Source: Acidimicrobiia bacterium (GTDB taxonomy: Bacteria > Actinomycetota > Acidimicrobiia > Acidimicrobiales > Poriferisodalaceae). From it: a DNA stretch of 64,000 nucleotides. Below are positions 8,473 through 16,787 of this stretch, one piece after another (the stretch's first letter is position 1; the number at the start of each line of letters is the position of its first letter). The position numbers were made by a program, and so were the translations under genes. Where the stretch lies: assembly GCA_012960315.1 (NCBI GenBank), contig DUBN01000078.1:62001-126000 (forward strand). Direction: 5' to 3'. The notes under the pieces were generated by a model, which saw only the letters and a program-made list of their open reading frames with translations, had not been told where the DNA came from and searched no databases.

Positions 8473-9648
8473 GTGAGTTCTCGCGACGACGAAGCGATGC
8501 TTGAAACTGTCGAACATTTTCGACAACGTCGGCATCTCTCATCTGTAGATCCAAGCAAGCTTGATTTGATTATCGATGAGATCTCGATAGGTGGCCGAGA
8601 ACCCATCGAGTACGTCGCAGCCCTGTTCGATCGGCATGAAATAGTCTTCGTCGGACATGACTTGCCCTCCCGGAGAACGGGTTTATTCATGCAAGAATTA
8701 ATCCCTTCCGTGCGCGCCGCCGGTGTTCAATTATTAGGTATTGAGTGGGCCTGCGTAGATGATCAATCGTTACTCGACGAACTCGTTAATGCTCCACAAT
8801 TCGATGAAGGTATAGCTCGATCGGCCCTTTTTAGGTGGGGGTTACGTCATCACTTTGCGTATGTCGAATATTTAGACATTTTGCGTTCAGTCTGGGGCGT
8901 CAACCAGACACGCGACCCTGGTTCGCCAATCCTTCGAGTGGTCGCACTTGACTACGACATAGACATCGATGCCGTAACGGACAGCGCTGACCTACTTTCG
9001 CCATATGCGTGGGAACACCTACGTCCTCGGGGTCCGGCTTCGCGACACATGGCTGACGTGTTGTTACGAGAATTTGTCGATAAGGGCCAGAAAGCATTAG
9101 TTCTTACGCGCACGGTGAATGCGCTCACGCGCCTGCGGCGGCGTCCACACTCCATAAACGACCACATCGACAAAGAAATTATTGATGGCCGCGTCATTGG
9201 GTGTGGAAACCACGTTTATAGCGCCATCGCTGATCAGGCAGCGACGGTATTGATTCACCAACCCTTCACTGCTGAGGGCGAGCACGGCTTTTTCACCCTC
9301 CCAGCGGATGGCTATTTAGACGCTGCGTTTGCCCATCCGAATCGACCCCATTTCCCAATCGCTTTCGACGTAAGTTCTGGTCCAATAGGGCGCCTCTCAT
9401 GCTCAACTTCTGCAGACGGCGGCGATATTTCTCAATTTGCTCATGGGTGGGTATTTCTTGAAACTGCCAGCGATGTTCAGGGACCCACTCCTCTGCAAGG
9501 ATTGATTGATGATGGAAATCTCGCTGAAGCCCGAAGGTGGTCACTCGACCCTCATCTTCGCCGTGCCGACGCGACCGTTACTGATTTCGAAGCAGCGCTC
9601 AGCAACGCCGCGGCGTCGGCTGAACTCAGTTGGACCCAGATCGTTTAG
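8473..9648 (+). CDS. Unknown protein, first of a tandem paralogous pair
   Basis: 391 residues. Segments EIVFVGHDLPSRRTG, a LLGIEW strand and a FAYVEYLDILRSVWGVNQT stretch align by eye with the next gene (LVLLGDQVG, LAWEF, YREYADVLKAAWSLNRT), so the two are tandem duplicates that have diverged. The alternation of a hydrophobic strand, G-(D/H), and a later E resembles the ChaN/Tiki and erythromycin-esterase-like (EreA/TraB) folds, but the catalytic His/Glu set is not clearly present; treat that as a weak structural guess. There is no signal peptide or membrane helix. It is followed 18 bp later by its paralogue and then by nucleotidase and NUDIX genes in one operon. The start at 8473 may be GTG. 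Confidence 0.75.
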   Translation: MSSRDDEAMLETVEHFRQRRHLSSVDPSKLDLIIDEISIGGREPIEYVAALFDRHEIVFVGHDLPSRRTGLFMQELIPSVRAAGVQLLGIEWACVDDQSLLDELVNAPQFDEGIARSALFRWGLRHHFAYVEYLDILRSVWGVNQTRDPGSPILRVVALDYDIDIDAVTDSADLLSPYAWEHLRPRGPASRHMADVLLREFVDKGQKALVLTRTVNALTRLRRRPHSINDHIDKEIIDGRVIGCGNHVYSAIADQAATVLIHQPFTAEGEHGFFTLPADGYLDAAFAHPNRPHFPIAFDVSSGPIGRLSCSTSADGGDISQFAHGWVFLETASDVQGPTPLQGLIDDGNLAEARRWSLDPHLRRADATVTDFEAALSNAAASAELSWTQIV

Positions 9649-9666
9649 GCGCGCGAAGGTGCAGAG

Positions 9667-10788
9667 ATGAACGAACCGAAAAACATAGACGGAGATTCGG
9701 GATCTTCACTGCAATCAGCTACCGCGCACCTTGCGGAATTAGCCGGATCTAAACAGTTGGTGCTGCTCGGTGACCAGGTCGGGGTCTCACAACATGTCCG
9801 CTTTGTGGCCGACTCATTACCCGAGCTTTATTCAGCCGGAGTCACCAACCTGGCGTGGGAATTCACAAACGATCGATCACAAAAACAACTGGATGATCTG
9901 CTTTCAGCAGAGTTATGGGAGGAGAGCCGATGCATCGAACTATTTGTCGATCTTCTCGGTATCGGCTTTACCTATCGCGAATACGCCGACGTTCTTAAGG
10001 CAGCGTGGTCATTGAACCGCACTCTCCCCACAGATGCTGATTCCTTTCGAGTCATCGGTCTAGGTTTACCCACTTATGTTGAGGATCCTGAACTTCTAGA
10101 TGGGAGATCAGCCGCTGAGCTAGAACTGCGGAACTGGTGGATGGGGGGCCACTATCGCGACGTAGCGGCCTTTCACATGGCGAATATGTTGACCAACGAA
10201 GTCCTTCGCAGTGGACAACGCGCAGTTGTTTTGTTATCTGCGGAACGCACGACAACCAGGCTGATTCAGTGGGTAGATGGCCTCCCAACTGTGAGCGTGG
10301 GCAATCTTCTTTATCGCTGGATGGGAGAAGGCATAGCTCGGGCGGTGTTTCACGGAGCAGTAGCCGATAGCGGCGCTATTGAGAGAGTCGAATCTTTGGT
10401 CGCTGGAGCGCCCGAGCAACCTGATCAGTTCGGGATTTCTCTGGACCTTTCCACCCTGGGCAACGTCGGAGTAAACGAAGTGATCGGCTCCATCGATGGC
10501 CTCGAAACGTCATTAAGGCTGCGCGATGTTGCCGATAGCTACATCTGGTTAGGCAACATCGAAAGCTGGGAGGCGTGTCAACTAATTGAAGATGTCATAA
10601 CCGAAGACAACTTCACCCAAGTCGAGGCGCGCTATCGAGCTCTCGACCCGAGACTGGAACCATGGACCGCTGCCGAACTTGAAGAGATACGTCAAGACGG
10701 ACAACTCAAACTTTCAGACTCCTGGCCGAGGCTCCCCTTCGTCGAGGAACCTCCGGAAAAGCGCCGCCGCTTCCGGAAGCAACGGTAA
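9667..10788 (+). CDS. Unknown protein, second of a tandem paralogous pair
   Basis: 373 residues, similar in layout to the gene before it. Both have a C-terminal segment of the form W-(V/I)-(F/W)-L followed by a helix and then LDP(H/R)L, and a central DVA-FHMANML segment matching RHMADVLL of the partner. The C-terminus is basic (EKRRRFRKQR). No transmembrane helix or signal peptide is visible and I cannot assign a family with confidence; a ChaN/EreA-like fold is possible. Its stop overlaps the start of the nucleotidase gene (TAATG), indicating translational coupling, so its role is probably linked to nucleotide or small-molecule housekeeping. Confidence 0.75.
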   Translation: MNEPKNIDGDSGSSLQSATAHLAELAGSKQLVLLGDQVGVSQHVRFVADSLPELYSAGVTNLAWEFTNDRSQKQLDDLLSAELWEESRCIELFVDLLGIGFTYREYADVLKAAWSLNRTLPTDADSFRVIGLGLPTYVEDPELLDGRSAAELELRNWWMGGHYRDVAAFHMANMLTNEVLRSGQRAVVLLSAERTTTRLIQWVDGLPTVSVGNLLYRWMGEGIARAVFHGAVADSGAIERVESLVAGAPEQPDQFGISLDLSTLGNVGVNEVIGSIDGLETSLRLRDVADSYIWLGNIESWEACQLIEDVITEDNFTQVEARYRALDPRLEPWTAAELEEIRQDGQLKLSDSWPRLPFVEEPPEKRRRFRKQR

Positions 10789-11438
10789 TGAACGACTTCA
10801 TTCTCGGCGTCGACCTCGACGGAGTCTGTGGGCAACACACTGAAATGTTTCGCGAAATCGTCGCGCGAGAGCTTGGCGTTGACGAAGAAACACTTCCCTT
10901 GGAACGAAGTTGGGATTTTCGTGAGTGGGGTTTCGGGCCCGACGACTTTGAACGTTTACACCGAGTAGCAGTGCTGGAACATCGGATGTTCAGAGACATG
11001 AAGGTCATGCCGGGATGCGCAGAGGCGCTCTGGCGATTGTCCGATGCTGGTATTTGGATCCGCATCGTCACCCATCGTTTATATGTCAACTGGGGGCACG
11101 CGGTCGCGATCGCAGACACGGCTCAATGGCTTGATCAGCAACGTATTCCTTATCGAGATGTTTGTTTCGTCGGAGAGAAACCCGACGTCGCCGCTCATGC
11201 TTACGTCGACGATGGCCCACACAACGTCGAGGGCTTACGAGAGGCGGGCCACACAGTGATCACCTTCGATCAGCCCTACAACCGTCACATTGATGGCCCT
11301 CGGGTATCTTCCTGGCCAGAACTCGAGGGGATCGTTTTGAAATTAGCAGCTGACCACGCCGGATCGATTCCACAACAGTTGCCAGGAATGGGTGCAGGAT
11401 CGGACAGACTCGTCGAAAGAACTAAGAAACAACCGTGA
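10788..11438 (+). CDS. HAD-superfamily 5'(3')-nucleotidase-like protein (NT5C type)
   Basis: 216 residues. GVDLDGVCGQH at the N-terminus is HAD motif I (D-x-D-G-V), IRIVTHRLY is motif II, and VGEKPDVAAHAYVDDGPHN carries the motif III Lys and motif IV Asp pair. The D-L-D-G-V form and overall size match the cytosolic 5' nucleotidase, deoxy (Pyrimidine) type C group that dephosphorylates nucleoside monophosphates. It overlaps the preceding gene by one base (TAATG) and the NUDIX gene by four bases (GTGA). Substrate is inferred from family only. Confidence 0.82.
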   Translation: MNDFILGVDLDGVCGQHTEMFREIVARELGVDEETLPLERSWDFREWGFGPDDFERLHRVAVLEHRMFRDMKVMPGCAEALWRLSDAGIWIRIVTHRLYVNWGHAVAIADTAQWLDQQRIPYRDVCFVGEKPDVAAHAYVDDGPHNVEGLREAGHTVITFDQPYNRHIDGPRVSSWPELEGIVLKLAADHAGSIPQQLPGMGAGSDRLVERTKKQP

Positions 11439-12178
11439 CCATCGCAACAGCCCCAATTGATGCCGCAACCGTGGTAGTTGCCAGAGACACGGATAACGGC
11501 GTCGAAGTTCTGATGCTCCGACGTAATTCCAAAATATATTTCGGAGGAATGTGGGTTTTCCCTGGAGGCAGGGTCGACCCAGCCGATCGGGAAGACGAAA
11601 ACCAAGTTTCCGTATGCGACGACAGCAATGGTCGCGGGTTTCTCGCCGCAGCGATTCGCGAAGCGCGAGAGGAAGCCGGAATCGACCTCAGCGATAGTGA
11701 GCTACACCATTTCGCCCACTGGCTTCCTCCTGCTATTCGACCAAAACGATTTTCTACACAGTTTTTTCTCACCACGGCGCCAGCAAATCTCGACGTTGCA
11801 ATCGATCACGGAGAGATCACCGAACACCATTGGATGACACCTGCCGACGCTTTACAGCGACGAGCTATCGGCGAAATCGAGATGGTCACTCCCACTTTTT
11901 GCACTCTCAATTGGCTCGAAAAATTCCCAACCGTATCTGATGCCTGCTCCGCGGTAAAAACCGCGGAGTGCTTCCACACTCACATAAAACAAGTGGACGG
12001 TTCCGATCCAGGCATGATCGCGTTCTATTCAGGAGACGTCTCATATGATTCTCTTGACTTGGAAGCCTCGGGCGCGCGTCGGCGCTGCTACATGCTTCAG
12101 TCAGCCTGGTGGTGGGAAGAACACGACGGCGATGGATCGAATCTCAGCCTTGAAAGGCCTGACATCGTTACGAGTTAA
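11435..12178 (+). CDS. NUDIX hydrolase, NUDT19/CoA-diphosphatase-like
   Basis: 247 residues, GTG start overlapping the previous stop as GTGA. MWVFPGGRVDPAD is followed about 40 residues later by AAIREAREEAGIDL, the R-E-x-x-E-E-x-G core of a Nudix box with a long insertion between the first glycine and the REXXEE, a hallmark of the NUDT19/RP2-like subgroup. These enzymes hydrolyse nucleoside diphosphates linked to other moieties, in some cases acyl-CoA. The long C-terminal extension (YSGDVSYDSLD...) is also typical. It is the last gene of the plus-strand operon and overlaps the convergent nitrile hydratase accessory gene by four bases. Confidence 0.88.
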   Translation: MTIATAPIDAATVVVARDTDNGVEVLMLRRNSKIYFGGMWVFPGGRVDPADREDENQVSVCDDSNGRGFLAAAIREAREEAGIDLSDSELHHFAHWLPPAIRPKRFSTQFFLTTAPANLDVAIDHGEITEHHWMTPADALQRRAIGEIEMVTPTFCTLNWLEKFPTVSDACSAVKTAECFHTHIKQVDGSDPGMIAFYSGDVSYDSLDLEASGARRRCYMLQSAWWWEEHDGDGSNLSLERPDIVTS

Positions 12179-12513
12179 TGATCATGGCCGTGTGGTCGCT
12201 CGGCATAAGCGATGGCGCGCCCATCGAGTTCTGCTTCGTCAAGAAGCGTCAAATCGTTGAGTATTTGCTCGAGAGCCTTTGTCCAGCAGGTGTAGTAGTC
12301 CCATGTCGGTCGATCGATATCATCCGTTGACTCCCAAGCACCAATTGCCGCAATTAACCGCTTTCGGAAGTCTCCCCAACTAAAGCATCCCGATTCGACT
12401 AAGTCGGCTGTTACCCCAAAGGCTCGGCTTTGCCACGGTGCTTCGAAAACCAACTCGCCATTCAGTCTGGGTGGCGCTGTTAGCGAGTCCTCGAGAATCT
12501 CAACTTCAGTCAC
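12175..12513 (-). CDS. Nitrile hydratase accessory protein (activator/metallochaperone)
   Basis: 112 residues. The pattern LNGELVFEAPWQSRAFGVTADLVE, FSWGDFRKRLIAAIGAWE and YYTCWTKALEQIL is that of the small nitrile hydratase accessory protein, itself related to the N-terminal half of the beta subunit. In cobalt-type enzymes the accessory protein loads cobalt into the alpha subunit by subunit swapping. GTG start overlaps the alpha stop as GTGA. The tail is histidine-rich (PHGHDH), compatible with metal handling. It is the distal gene of the beta-alpha-accessory operon. Confidence 0.88.
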   Translation of the reverse strand: MTEVEILEDSLTAPPRLNGELVFEAPWQSRAFGVTADLVESGCFSWGDFRKRLIAAIGAWESTDDIDRPTWDYYTCWTKALEQILNDLTLLDEAELDGRAIAYAERPHGHDH

Positions 12514-13130
12514 GGCTTTTCGGCCCTTGCCACTCCGATCATGGAATCTCTGCTCACCAGGTGCGCTAACTCTTCTAGGTCGAGGTGATCGGTTCCCTCC
12601 GGCTGCTCAGGGAGCACGAGAAAACGGGTTTCTGAACTGCTATCCCAAACTCGTACTTCGGTGTCGGCCTCAAGGCTTAGGCCCATCTCATCAAGAACCT
12701 TTCTAGGTTCTCGCACTACTCTGGCTCGATATTCGGGGCTCTTGTACCAATTTGGTGGCAAACCGAGGAGAGCCCAGGGATAGCAAGAACACAACGTACA
12801 AACCACGACATTGTGGACCCCGGGCTCGTTGGCCTTCACTTCGATATGGTCCATGACTGGTCCAGTCTCCGCGCCTTGAATGTCTTCGGTAGCTAGGACT
12901 TCATCAGCGTCGTCAAGAAGGCGCGTGCGAAATTCGGGGCTGAGCCATGCTTTCGCAACGAGGCGAGCTCCAACCATCGGCCCTAAGTCGTTTTCGAAGC
13001 GCTCGATCAGAGCATCGACACGCGACCGGTCGACGATCCCCTTCTCAACGAGAAGGTCCTCAAGAGCCTCAGTTCGAACCTCGGGTGAGCGAGGGTCGGT
13101 CTCATGGTGGTGATCCATTCCAGAGCTCAC
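12510..13130 (-). CDS. nthA: Nitrile hydratase alpha subunit, cobalt type
   Basis: 206 residues. The metal-binding claw is C111-T-L-C114-S115-C116, followed by YPWALLGLPPNWYKSPEYRARVVREPR, the invariant neighbourhood of the catalytic site. Thr at the second position (CTLCSC) marks the non-corrin cobalt form rather than the iron form (CSLCSC). Two cysteines in this motif are normally oxidised to sulfenate and sulfinate. The enzyme hydrates nitriles to amides in the cytosol. The start is a GTG that overlaps the beta stop (GTGA), giving tightly coupled 1:1 synthesis. Confidence 0.95.
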   Translation of the reverse strand: MSSGMDHHHETDPRSPEVRTEALEDLLVEKGIVDRSRVDALIERFENDLGPMVGARLVAKAWLSPEFRTRLLDDADEVLATEDIQGAETGPVMDHIEVKANEPGVHNVVVCTLCSCYPWALLGLPPNWYKSPEYRARVVREPRKVLDEMGLSLEADTEVRVWDSSSETRFLVLPEQPEGTDHLDLEELAHLVSRDSMIGVARAEKP

Positions 13131-13840
13131 GTCGCCTCCACTACAGCAGTCAGATAGTTCTCGTACAAGTCGACATTAATCACAACACCGGCTTCGGATT
13201 TATTGCCCCAAAGATCTTCAGCCCGGTAACCAACGCAGATCACGTGTTGAGGCCTTTCGCCGAGGTCGTGGGCGGTGCTGTCCGGCAACACCTCCGCTGG
13301 GTGGATCTTGACGACAGTGCCCACCACACCAGCGACGTATTCAGGCAATCGGGTGTGGCCCTCTTGATTCGCTCCAATTGCGACTACGCGATCTCCTACT
13401 CCAAAGTGCGGAGGGTCAACGAGTTCGCGACGCACGGTTCGATGATTTGGTTGGGGGGTTTTTCGATCGGCCGGCAACTTTTGAGGATCTTTCGGCGCTA
13501 CTGGCGAAGCGCGATGGGCTGGACCAGTGCCTTCTTTCGCACCCAATAGGACATCGAGCTCACCTGGGGCGAGAAGCGCATACTCTTCGAGAAGTAATTC
13601 CATCACCGCTTCCCAACGACCGTAATAGCCGCCATGATCGAAATAATCGTCTGGCGCGAGCCGTTCGAGGGCGTATCGCATCTCGCCGGGACGCGTCGCT
13701 GTGTGGCGCAGCACCTGGAACATGAGGCCTAGAACTCGTCGTTCCCATTCGTTGTGAAACGGTGGCTCATCAGGACTGTGAGGTACTTTCCCCCACCCTT
13801 GGGTGCCTCCTATGTCGTGAACACCACGATCTCTGGTCAC
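13127..13840 (-). CDS. nthB: Nitrile hydratase beta subunit
   Basis: 237 residues. It opens with GVHDIGGTQGWGKV, the usual nitrile hydratase beta N-terminus, continues with FHNEWERRVLGLMFQ and YALERLAPDDYFDHGGYYGRW, and ends with the SH3-like barrel (FGVGDRVVA ... GVVINVDLYENYL). Beta subunits form the heterodimer with alpha and complete the active site. GTG start at 13840. Gene order beta-alpha-accessory is that of cobalt enzymes. The operon lies next to an SDR and is convergent with the NUDIX gene. No amidase gene is adjacent, so the amide product must be handled elsewhere. Confidence 0.93.
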   Translation of the reverse strand: MTRDRGVHDIGGTQGWGKVPHSPDEPPFHNEWERRVLGLMFQVLRHTATRPGEMRYALERLAPDDYFDHGGYYGRWEAVMELLLEEYALLAPGELDVLLGAKEGTGPAHRASPVAPKDPQKLPADRKTPQPNHRTVRRELVDPPHFGVGDRVVAIGANQEGHTRLPEYVAGVVGTVVKIHPAEVLPDSTAHDLGERPQHVICVGYRAEDLWGNKSEAGVVINVDLYENYLTAVVEAT

Positions 13841-13847
13841 CGTCAGA

Positions 13848-14621
13848 TCATCTTCCGCTTACGGATCCACCGTCAATGGTGTACACCCCGCCGTTGATGT
13901 AACTCGCGTCTTCTGACGCAAGGAAGGCGACCAGTGCAGCGACTTCATCGGGCTCGCCGTAACGGCCCATCGGGTTTCGTGCAGCTAAGTCCTTGCGGAT
14001 CATTTCAGCCTGATCGCCTCCGAACCCCTCTTCGAGGCTTCGCATCATTCGTGTTTCTATTGGGGAAGGGCACACAGCATTAACTCGAACGCCCTGGGGT
14101 ACCAACTCGAGGGCAGCCGATTTGGTTAAGCCGAGAACGCCGTGCTTGCTTGCGACATAAGCGCTTAGTCCGCGAGCTCCCATCAAGCCAGCCGTCGATG
14201 CGGTGTTGACAATCGCGCCGCCACCATTCGCAATCATCGCGGGAGCAGAATATTTCATCCCCAACCACACCCCTCGGAGGTTGACACTGATAACTCGATC
14301 AAAATCTTCCTCCGGGTAATCGAGAAGCCCAATGATTCGGCCCTCAATTCCCGCATTATTGAACAGCACGTCGAGACGCCCAAACTCTGCAACGCACCCT
14401 TCAACATAACGAGCAACATCTGCTCCCTCGCTGCAGTCAGCCGTCACGGCAATGGCGTCAACCCCAAATGGCTCCGCCTCTGATAGCGCGACGTCTAAGT
14501 CCGATCCTTCGAGATCAACTGCGACGATCCGCGCACCTTCGGAAGCGAAGCGGCGCACAGCAGCGAGACCGATTCCCCCTGCGGCTCCGGTTACAACAAC
14601 GACCTTGTCTTGAAAGCGCAT
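13848..14621 (-). CDS. SDR-family oxidoreductase
   Basis: 257 residues from ATG 14621, chosen because GGGAGG lies eight bases upstream; ATG 14666 and 14627 are also in frame. TGAAGGIG is the NAD(P)-binding Gly motif, NNAG the second landmark, and S-x10-Y-V-A-S-K the active site, so it is a classical SDR with full catalytic machinery. The acidic D at the end of strand 2 (VAVDLEG) favours NAD(H). Substrate unknown. It is divergent from the limonene-epoxide-hydrolase-like gene and 8 bp before the nitrile hydratase operon, with which it may be co-transcribed. Confidence 0.9.
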   Translation of the reverse strand: MRFQDKVVVVTGAAGGIGLAAVRRFASEGARIVAVDLEGSDLDVALSEAEPFGVDAIAVTADCSEGADVARYVEGCVAEFGRLDVLFNNAGIEGRIIGLLDYPEEDFDRVISVNLRGVWLGMKYSAPAMIANGGGAIVNTASTAGLMGARGLSAYVASKHGVLGLTKSAALELVPQGVRVNAVCPSPIETRMMRSLEEGFGGDQAEMIRKDLAARNPMGRYGEPDEVAALVAFLASEDASYINGGVYTIDGGSVSGR

Positions 14622-14677
14622 GAACATAGCCTCCCACGGATAAGCAAACTCGATCGGACCCTGCAAGAATTAGAAAC

Positions 14678-15067
14678 ATGAGCGAATCAACTAGCCCCGA
14701 AGAGGTTGTTAACACCTTCATCGAGAAGATAGAAGCAAGAGATCTCGACGCGGCACTTAGCCTCGTTTCTGACGACTGTTATTACGACAATGTCCCCATC
14801 GGAGATATGACCGGAAAAGAGGACATGCACAAGTTCCTTAGCGGGCTGCTCAAAGGGGAAGGACCAGTGGAGTTCGAGGTCATTCGGCAAACAGCCACCG
14901 GGAACACCGTGATGAATGAGCGAGTCGACCGCTTCACTACGGCGAGCGGACGGACTATCGAATTGCCGCTCATGGGCGTCTTCGAAGTGAACGATGGACA
15001 CATCACTTTTTGGCGCGACTATTTTGACAACGGCATGTTTCTTAAACAAGTAAAGGGCGAGGGCTAA
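14678..15067 (+). CDS. Limonene-1,2-epoxide hydrolase-like / SnoaL-fold protein
   Basis: 129 residues with the cone-shaped NTF2 fold pattern. MNERVDRF and FWRDYFD supply the Arg/Asp and Asp that make the catalytic D-R-D triad of limonene-epoxide hydrolase, and GVFEVNDGHITFWRDYFD is nearly the family signature. Such enzymes add water to an epoxide in one step. The neighbouring SDR, UGSC selenoprotein and MaoC genes suggest breakdown of a cyclic or terpenoid compound (inference). A steroid-isomerase-like role cannot be excluded. Confidence 0.8.
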   Translation: MSESTSPEEVVNTFIEKIEARDLDAALSLVSDDCYYDNVPIGDMTGKEDMHKFLSGLLKGEGPVEFEVIRQTATGNTVMNERVDRFTTASGRTIELPLMGVFEVNDGHITFWRDYFDNGMFLKQVKGEG

Positions 15068-15127
15068 CATGACAGTGTCGGCACTTCGTAACAAAGATCG
15101 TTAGAACGGCACCGACTAGGGGGAGTT

Positions 15128-15658
15128 ATGAGTATCACTACCGAGTTCCACGACCCTCGAGCAGACGCTCAGGCGGTCGCGGAGCCCTATGAACTAGAAG
15201 TTGACCTAGGAAAACCTCTGACAATTGGTCTCGTTGCAAACGGCTTCCCAGACAGTGTCCGTTTCCTAGATCATGTGGAGAAATCCCTGGGCCAAGTTGT
15301 GCCCACCGCATCTTTCGTCCGTTACGACAAAGGTGACGCGTCATCAGTCGTTAGCGGTCGCATGCTCGAAGAGATCCAAGCAGAATGCCAAGCGGTTGTT
15401 GCTGCTTATGGTCATTGAGGCAGCTGCACTTCTGGCACCGTGCGTGACAGCATTTCAGTAGCTCGCTTGGGTATCCCTGCCGTAGCCCTAGTCACAGAAG
15501 AATTTTGGCCTCAAGGAGATTTTTTCGCTCATTCCACCGGCATGCCCGAGGTACCCCGTATCAAGTTGCCTCACCCAGTCGCTGGTACCGGTGAACAAAA
15601 GATGGCCGAAGTTGCTGCAGATATCACTCCTTCCATCGTCGACTTCTTCACCGGCTGA
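15128..15658 (+). CDS. UGSC-family selenoprotein (in-frame TGA = selenocysteine)
   Basis: 176 residues if TGA 15416-15418 is read as selenocysteine (residue 97). Without recoding it appears as two fragments, 15128-15418 and 15440-15658, in the same frame. The junction reads AYGH-U-GSCTSGTVRDS, exactly the U-G-S-C motif that names the UGSC family, and both sides keep uninterrupted family-like sequence (LGIPAVALVTEEF downstream). U-x-x-C is a thioredoxin-like redox motif, so a redox role is likely; the true substrate is unknown. GGGGGAG precedes the ATG. It is followed 21 bp later by a conserved partner gene. A nonsense mutation is the alternative, but the TGA sits precisely at the active residue. 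Confidence 0.88.
15419..15451 (+). promoter_or_regulatory. Candidate bacterial SECIS hairpin of the UGSC gene
   Basis: Directly after the UGA, GCAC (15426-15429) pairs with GTGC (15440-15443) around a 10-base loop containing GG, and GCT (15423-15425) pairs with AGC (15449-15451) across a bulge. The loop GG lies about 16-17 bases after the UGA, a distance compatible with SelB-binding hairpins. The stem is weaker than in the other two selenoprotein genes here, so this is a tentative call. Confidence 0.4.
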
Positions 15659-15679
15659 GCTAAGTAACACGAGACGAAG

Positions 15680-16768
15680 ATGACTTTGCTCGACGCCCCA
15701 TCTGAACACGACGCGCTCGAAGTTCTGCACCAACTGGGCTGCACCGATGGTCTGCCGGTGGTAATACCCACTACTGACCGGGTGTCTCGAATGGTTTTGG
15801 CTACAGGATTCGAGCCCGACCTTGTATTAGGGGTCATGGGGCCGATGCATGGCTCCGCGACAGTAGAAAAAGTCTGTACCGCAGCCGTCATGGCGGGGTG
15901 CCTACCGGACTACGCCCCGGTAGTCGTTGCAGCAGTCCGCGCCGTTTGCCAACCCGAGTTCGACTTGACCGAAATGCAAGCGACAACTCATTGCACTGCT
16001 CCGTTGGTGATTGTTTGTGGGCCAGCTCGCCACGCGTGTGGCGAAATAGCGTCCGGGTTTGGTGCTCTCGGACCTGGACATCGGGCGAACGCCTCAATTG
16101 GGCGTGCCCTTCGGCTCGCCATGATCAACATTGGAGGTGCCCGCCCGGGTTCCTCCGACATGGCTCTGCACGGGCATCCCGGGAAATTCACTTACTGCGT
16201 CGCTGAGGATGAAGAAAACAGCCCTTTCCCTGGTCTACACACCACTTTTGGCTACGACCCCGAACAAAGTGCCGTGATCGTCACCGGAGCTGAAGCTCCA
16301 CATTCCACTTTCTTCACCGGAGATCGAGACGATCCCGCTTCGGTGGAGAATTTGCTTAACGTAATCGCGCTAGTGATGGCGAACCCGGGAAGCAACAATG
16401 TTCATATTCGAGAAGGCTCCATCACTGTCATGATGAATCCGGATCACACCGACGTGCTCAGTCGGGCGGGTTTGAGCCGTGAAGACGTGCAAGCGGAACT
16501 CGCGAGTCGGGCCGCCATCTCGGTCGGAACGATGAGAAGAATAAGTCCGGACCCGCAGGGTCGGTACGAAGAGTCAGCGGACGATGAACTCATCCATGTA
16601 CTCAAAGATCCGAGCCGCATACTGTTGTTCCAGGCTGGAGGCAGCGGCCTTTACACAATGGTGATGCCATCTTGGTGCGCAGGTCCGCATCGCAACGCAA
16701 TAGTTCACGCTGAAATCGAACTCGACCAAGCCTGTGAAGTGCCTGGAATGAGCGAGTTGCCAAACTAA
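15680..16768 (+). CDS. Conserved protein of unknown function, partner of the UGSC selenoprotein
   Basis: 362 residues, no signal peptide or membrane helix. It contains G-C-T-D-G-L-P-V-V-I-P-T-T near residue 20, a Cys-rich middle (VCTAAVMAGCLPDYAPVVVAAVRAVCQPEF, THCTAPLVIVCGPARHACGEIASGFGALGPGHRAN), and a glycine-rich C-terminal LLFQAGGSGLYTMVMPSW. I recognise it only as a protein that accompanies UGSC domains; no enzyme family can be named. The many cysteines and the 21-bp gap to the selenoprotein suggest that the two act together, perhaps with the U-G-S-C residue reducing or transferring a thiol-bound group (inference). Confidence 0.7.
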   Translation: MTLLDAPSEHDALEVLHQLGCTDGLPVVIPTTDRVSRMVLATGFEPDLVLGVMGPMHGSATVEKVCTAAVMAGCLPDYAPVVVAAVRAVCQPEFDLTEMQATTHCTAPLVIVCGPARHACGEIASGFGALGPGHRANASIGRALRLAMINIGGARPGSSDMALHGHPGKFTYCVAEDEENSPFPGLHTTFGYDPEQSAVIVTGAEAPHSTFFTGDRDDPASVENLLNVIALVMANPGSNNVHIREGSITVMMNPDHTDVLSRAGLSREDVQAELASRAAISVGTMRRISPDPQGRYEESADDELIHVLKDPSRILLFQAGGSGLYTMVMPSWCAGPHRNAIVHAEIELDQACEVPGMSELPN

Positions 16769-16787
16769 TCTGAGGAAGGGATCCTAG

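Noticed and set aside
15128-15418. Independent 96-residue protein ending at TGA 15416-15418
   Set aside because: The same frame continues with the family core; TGA lies at the Sec position of the UGSC motif, so it is the front half of one selenoprotein gene.
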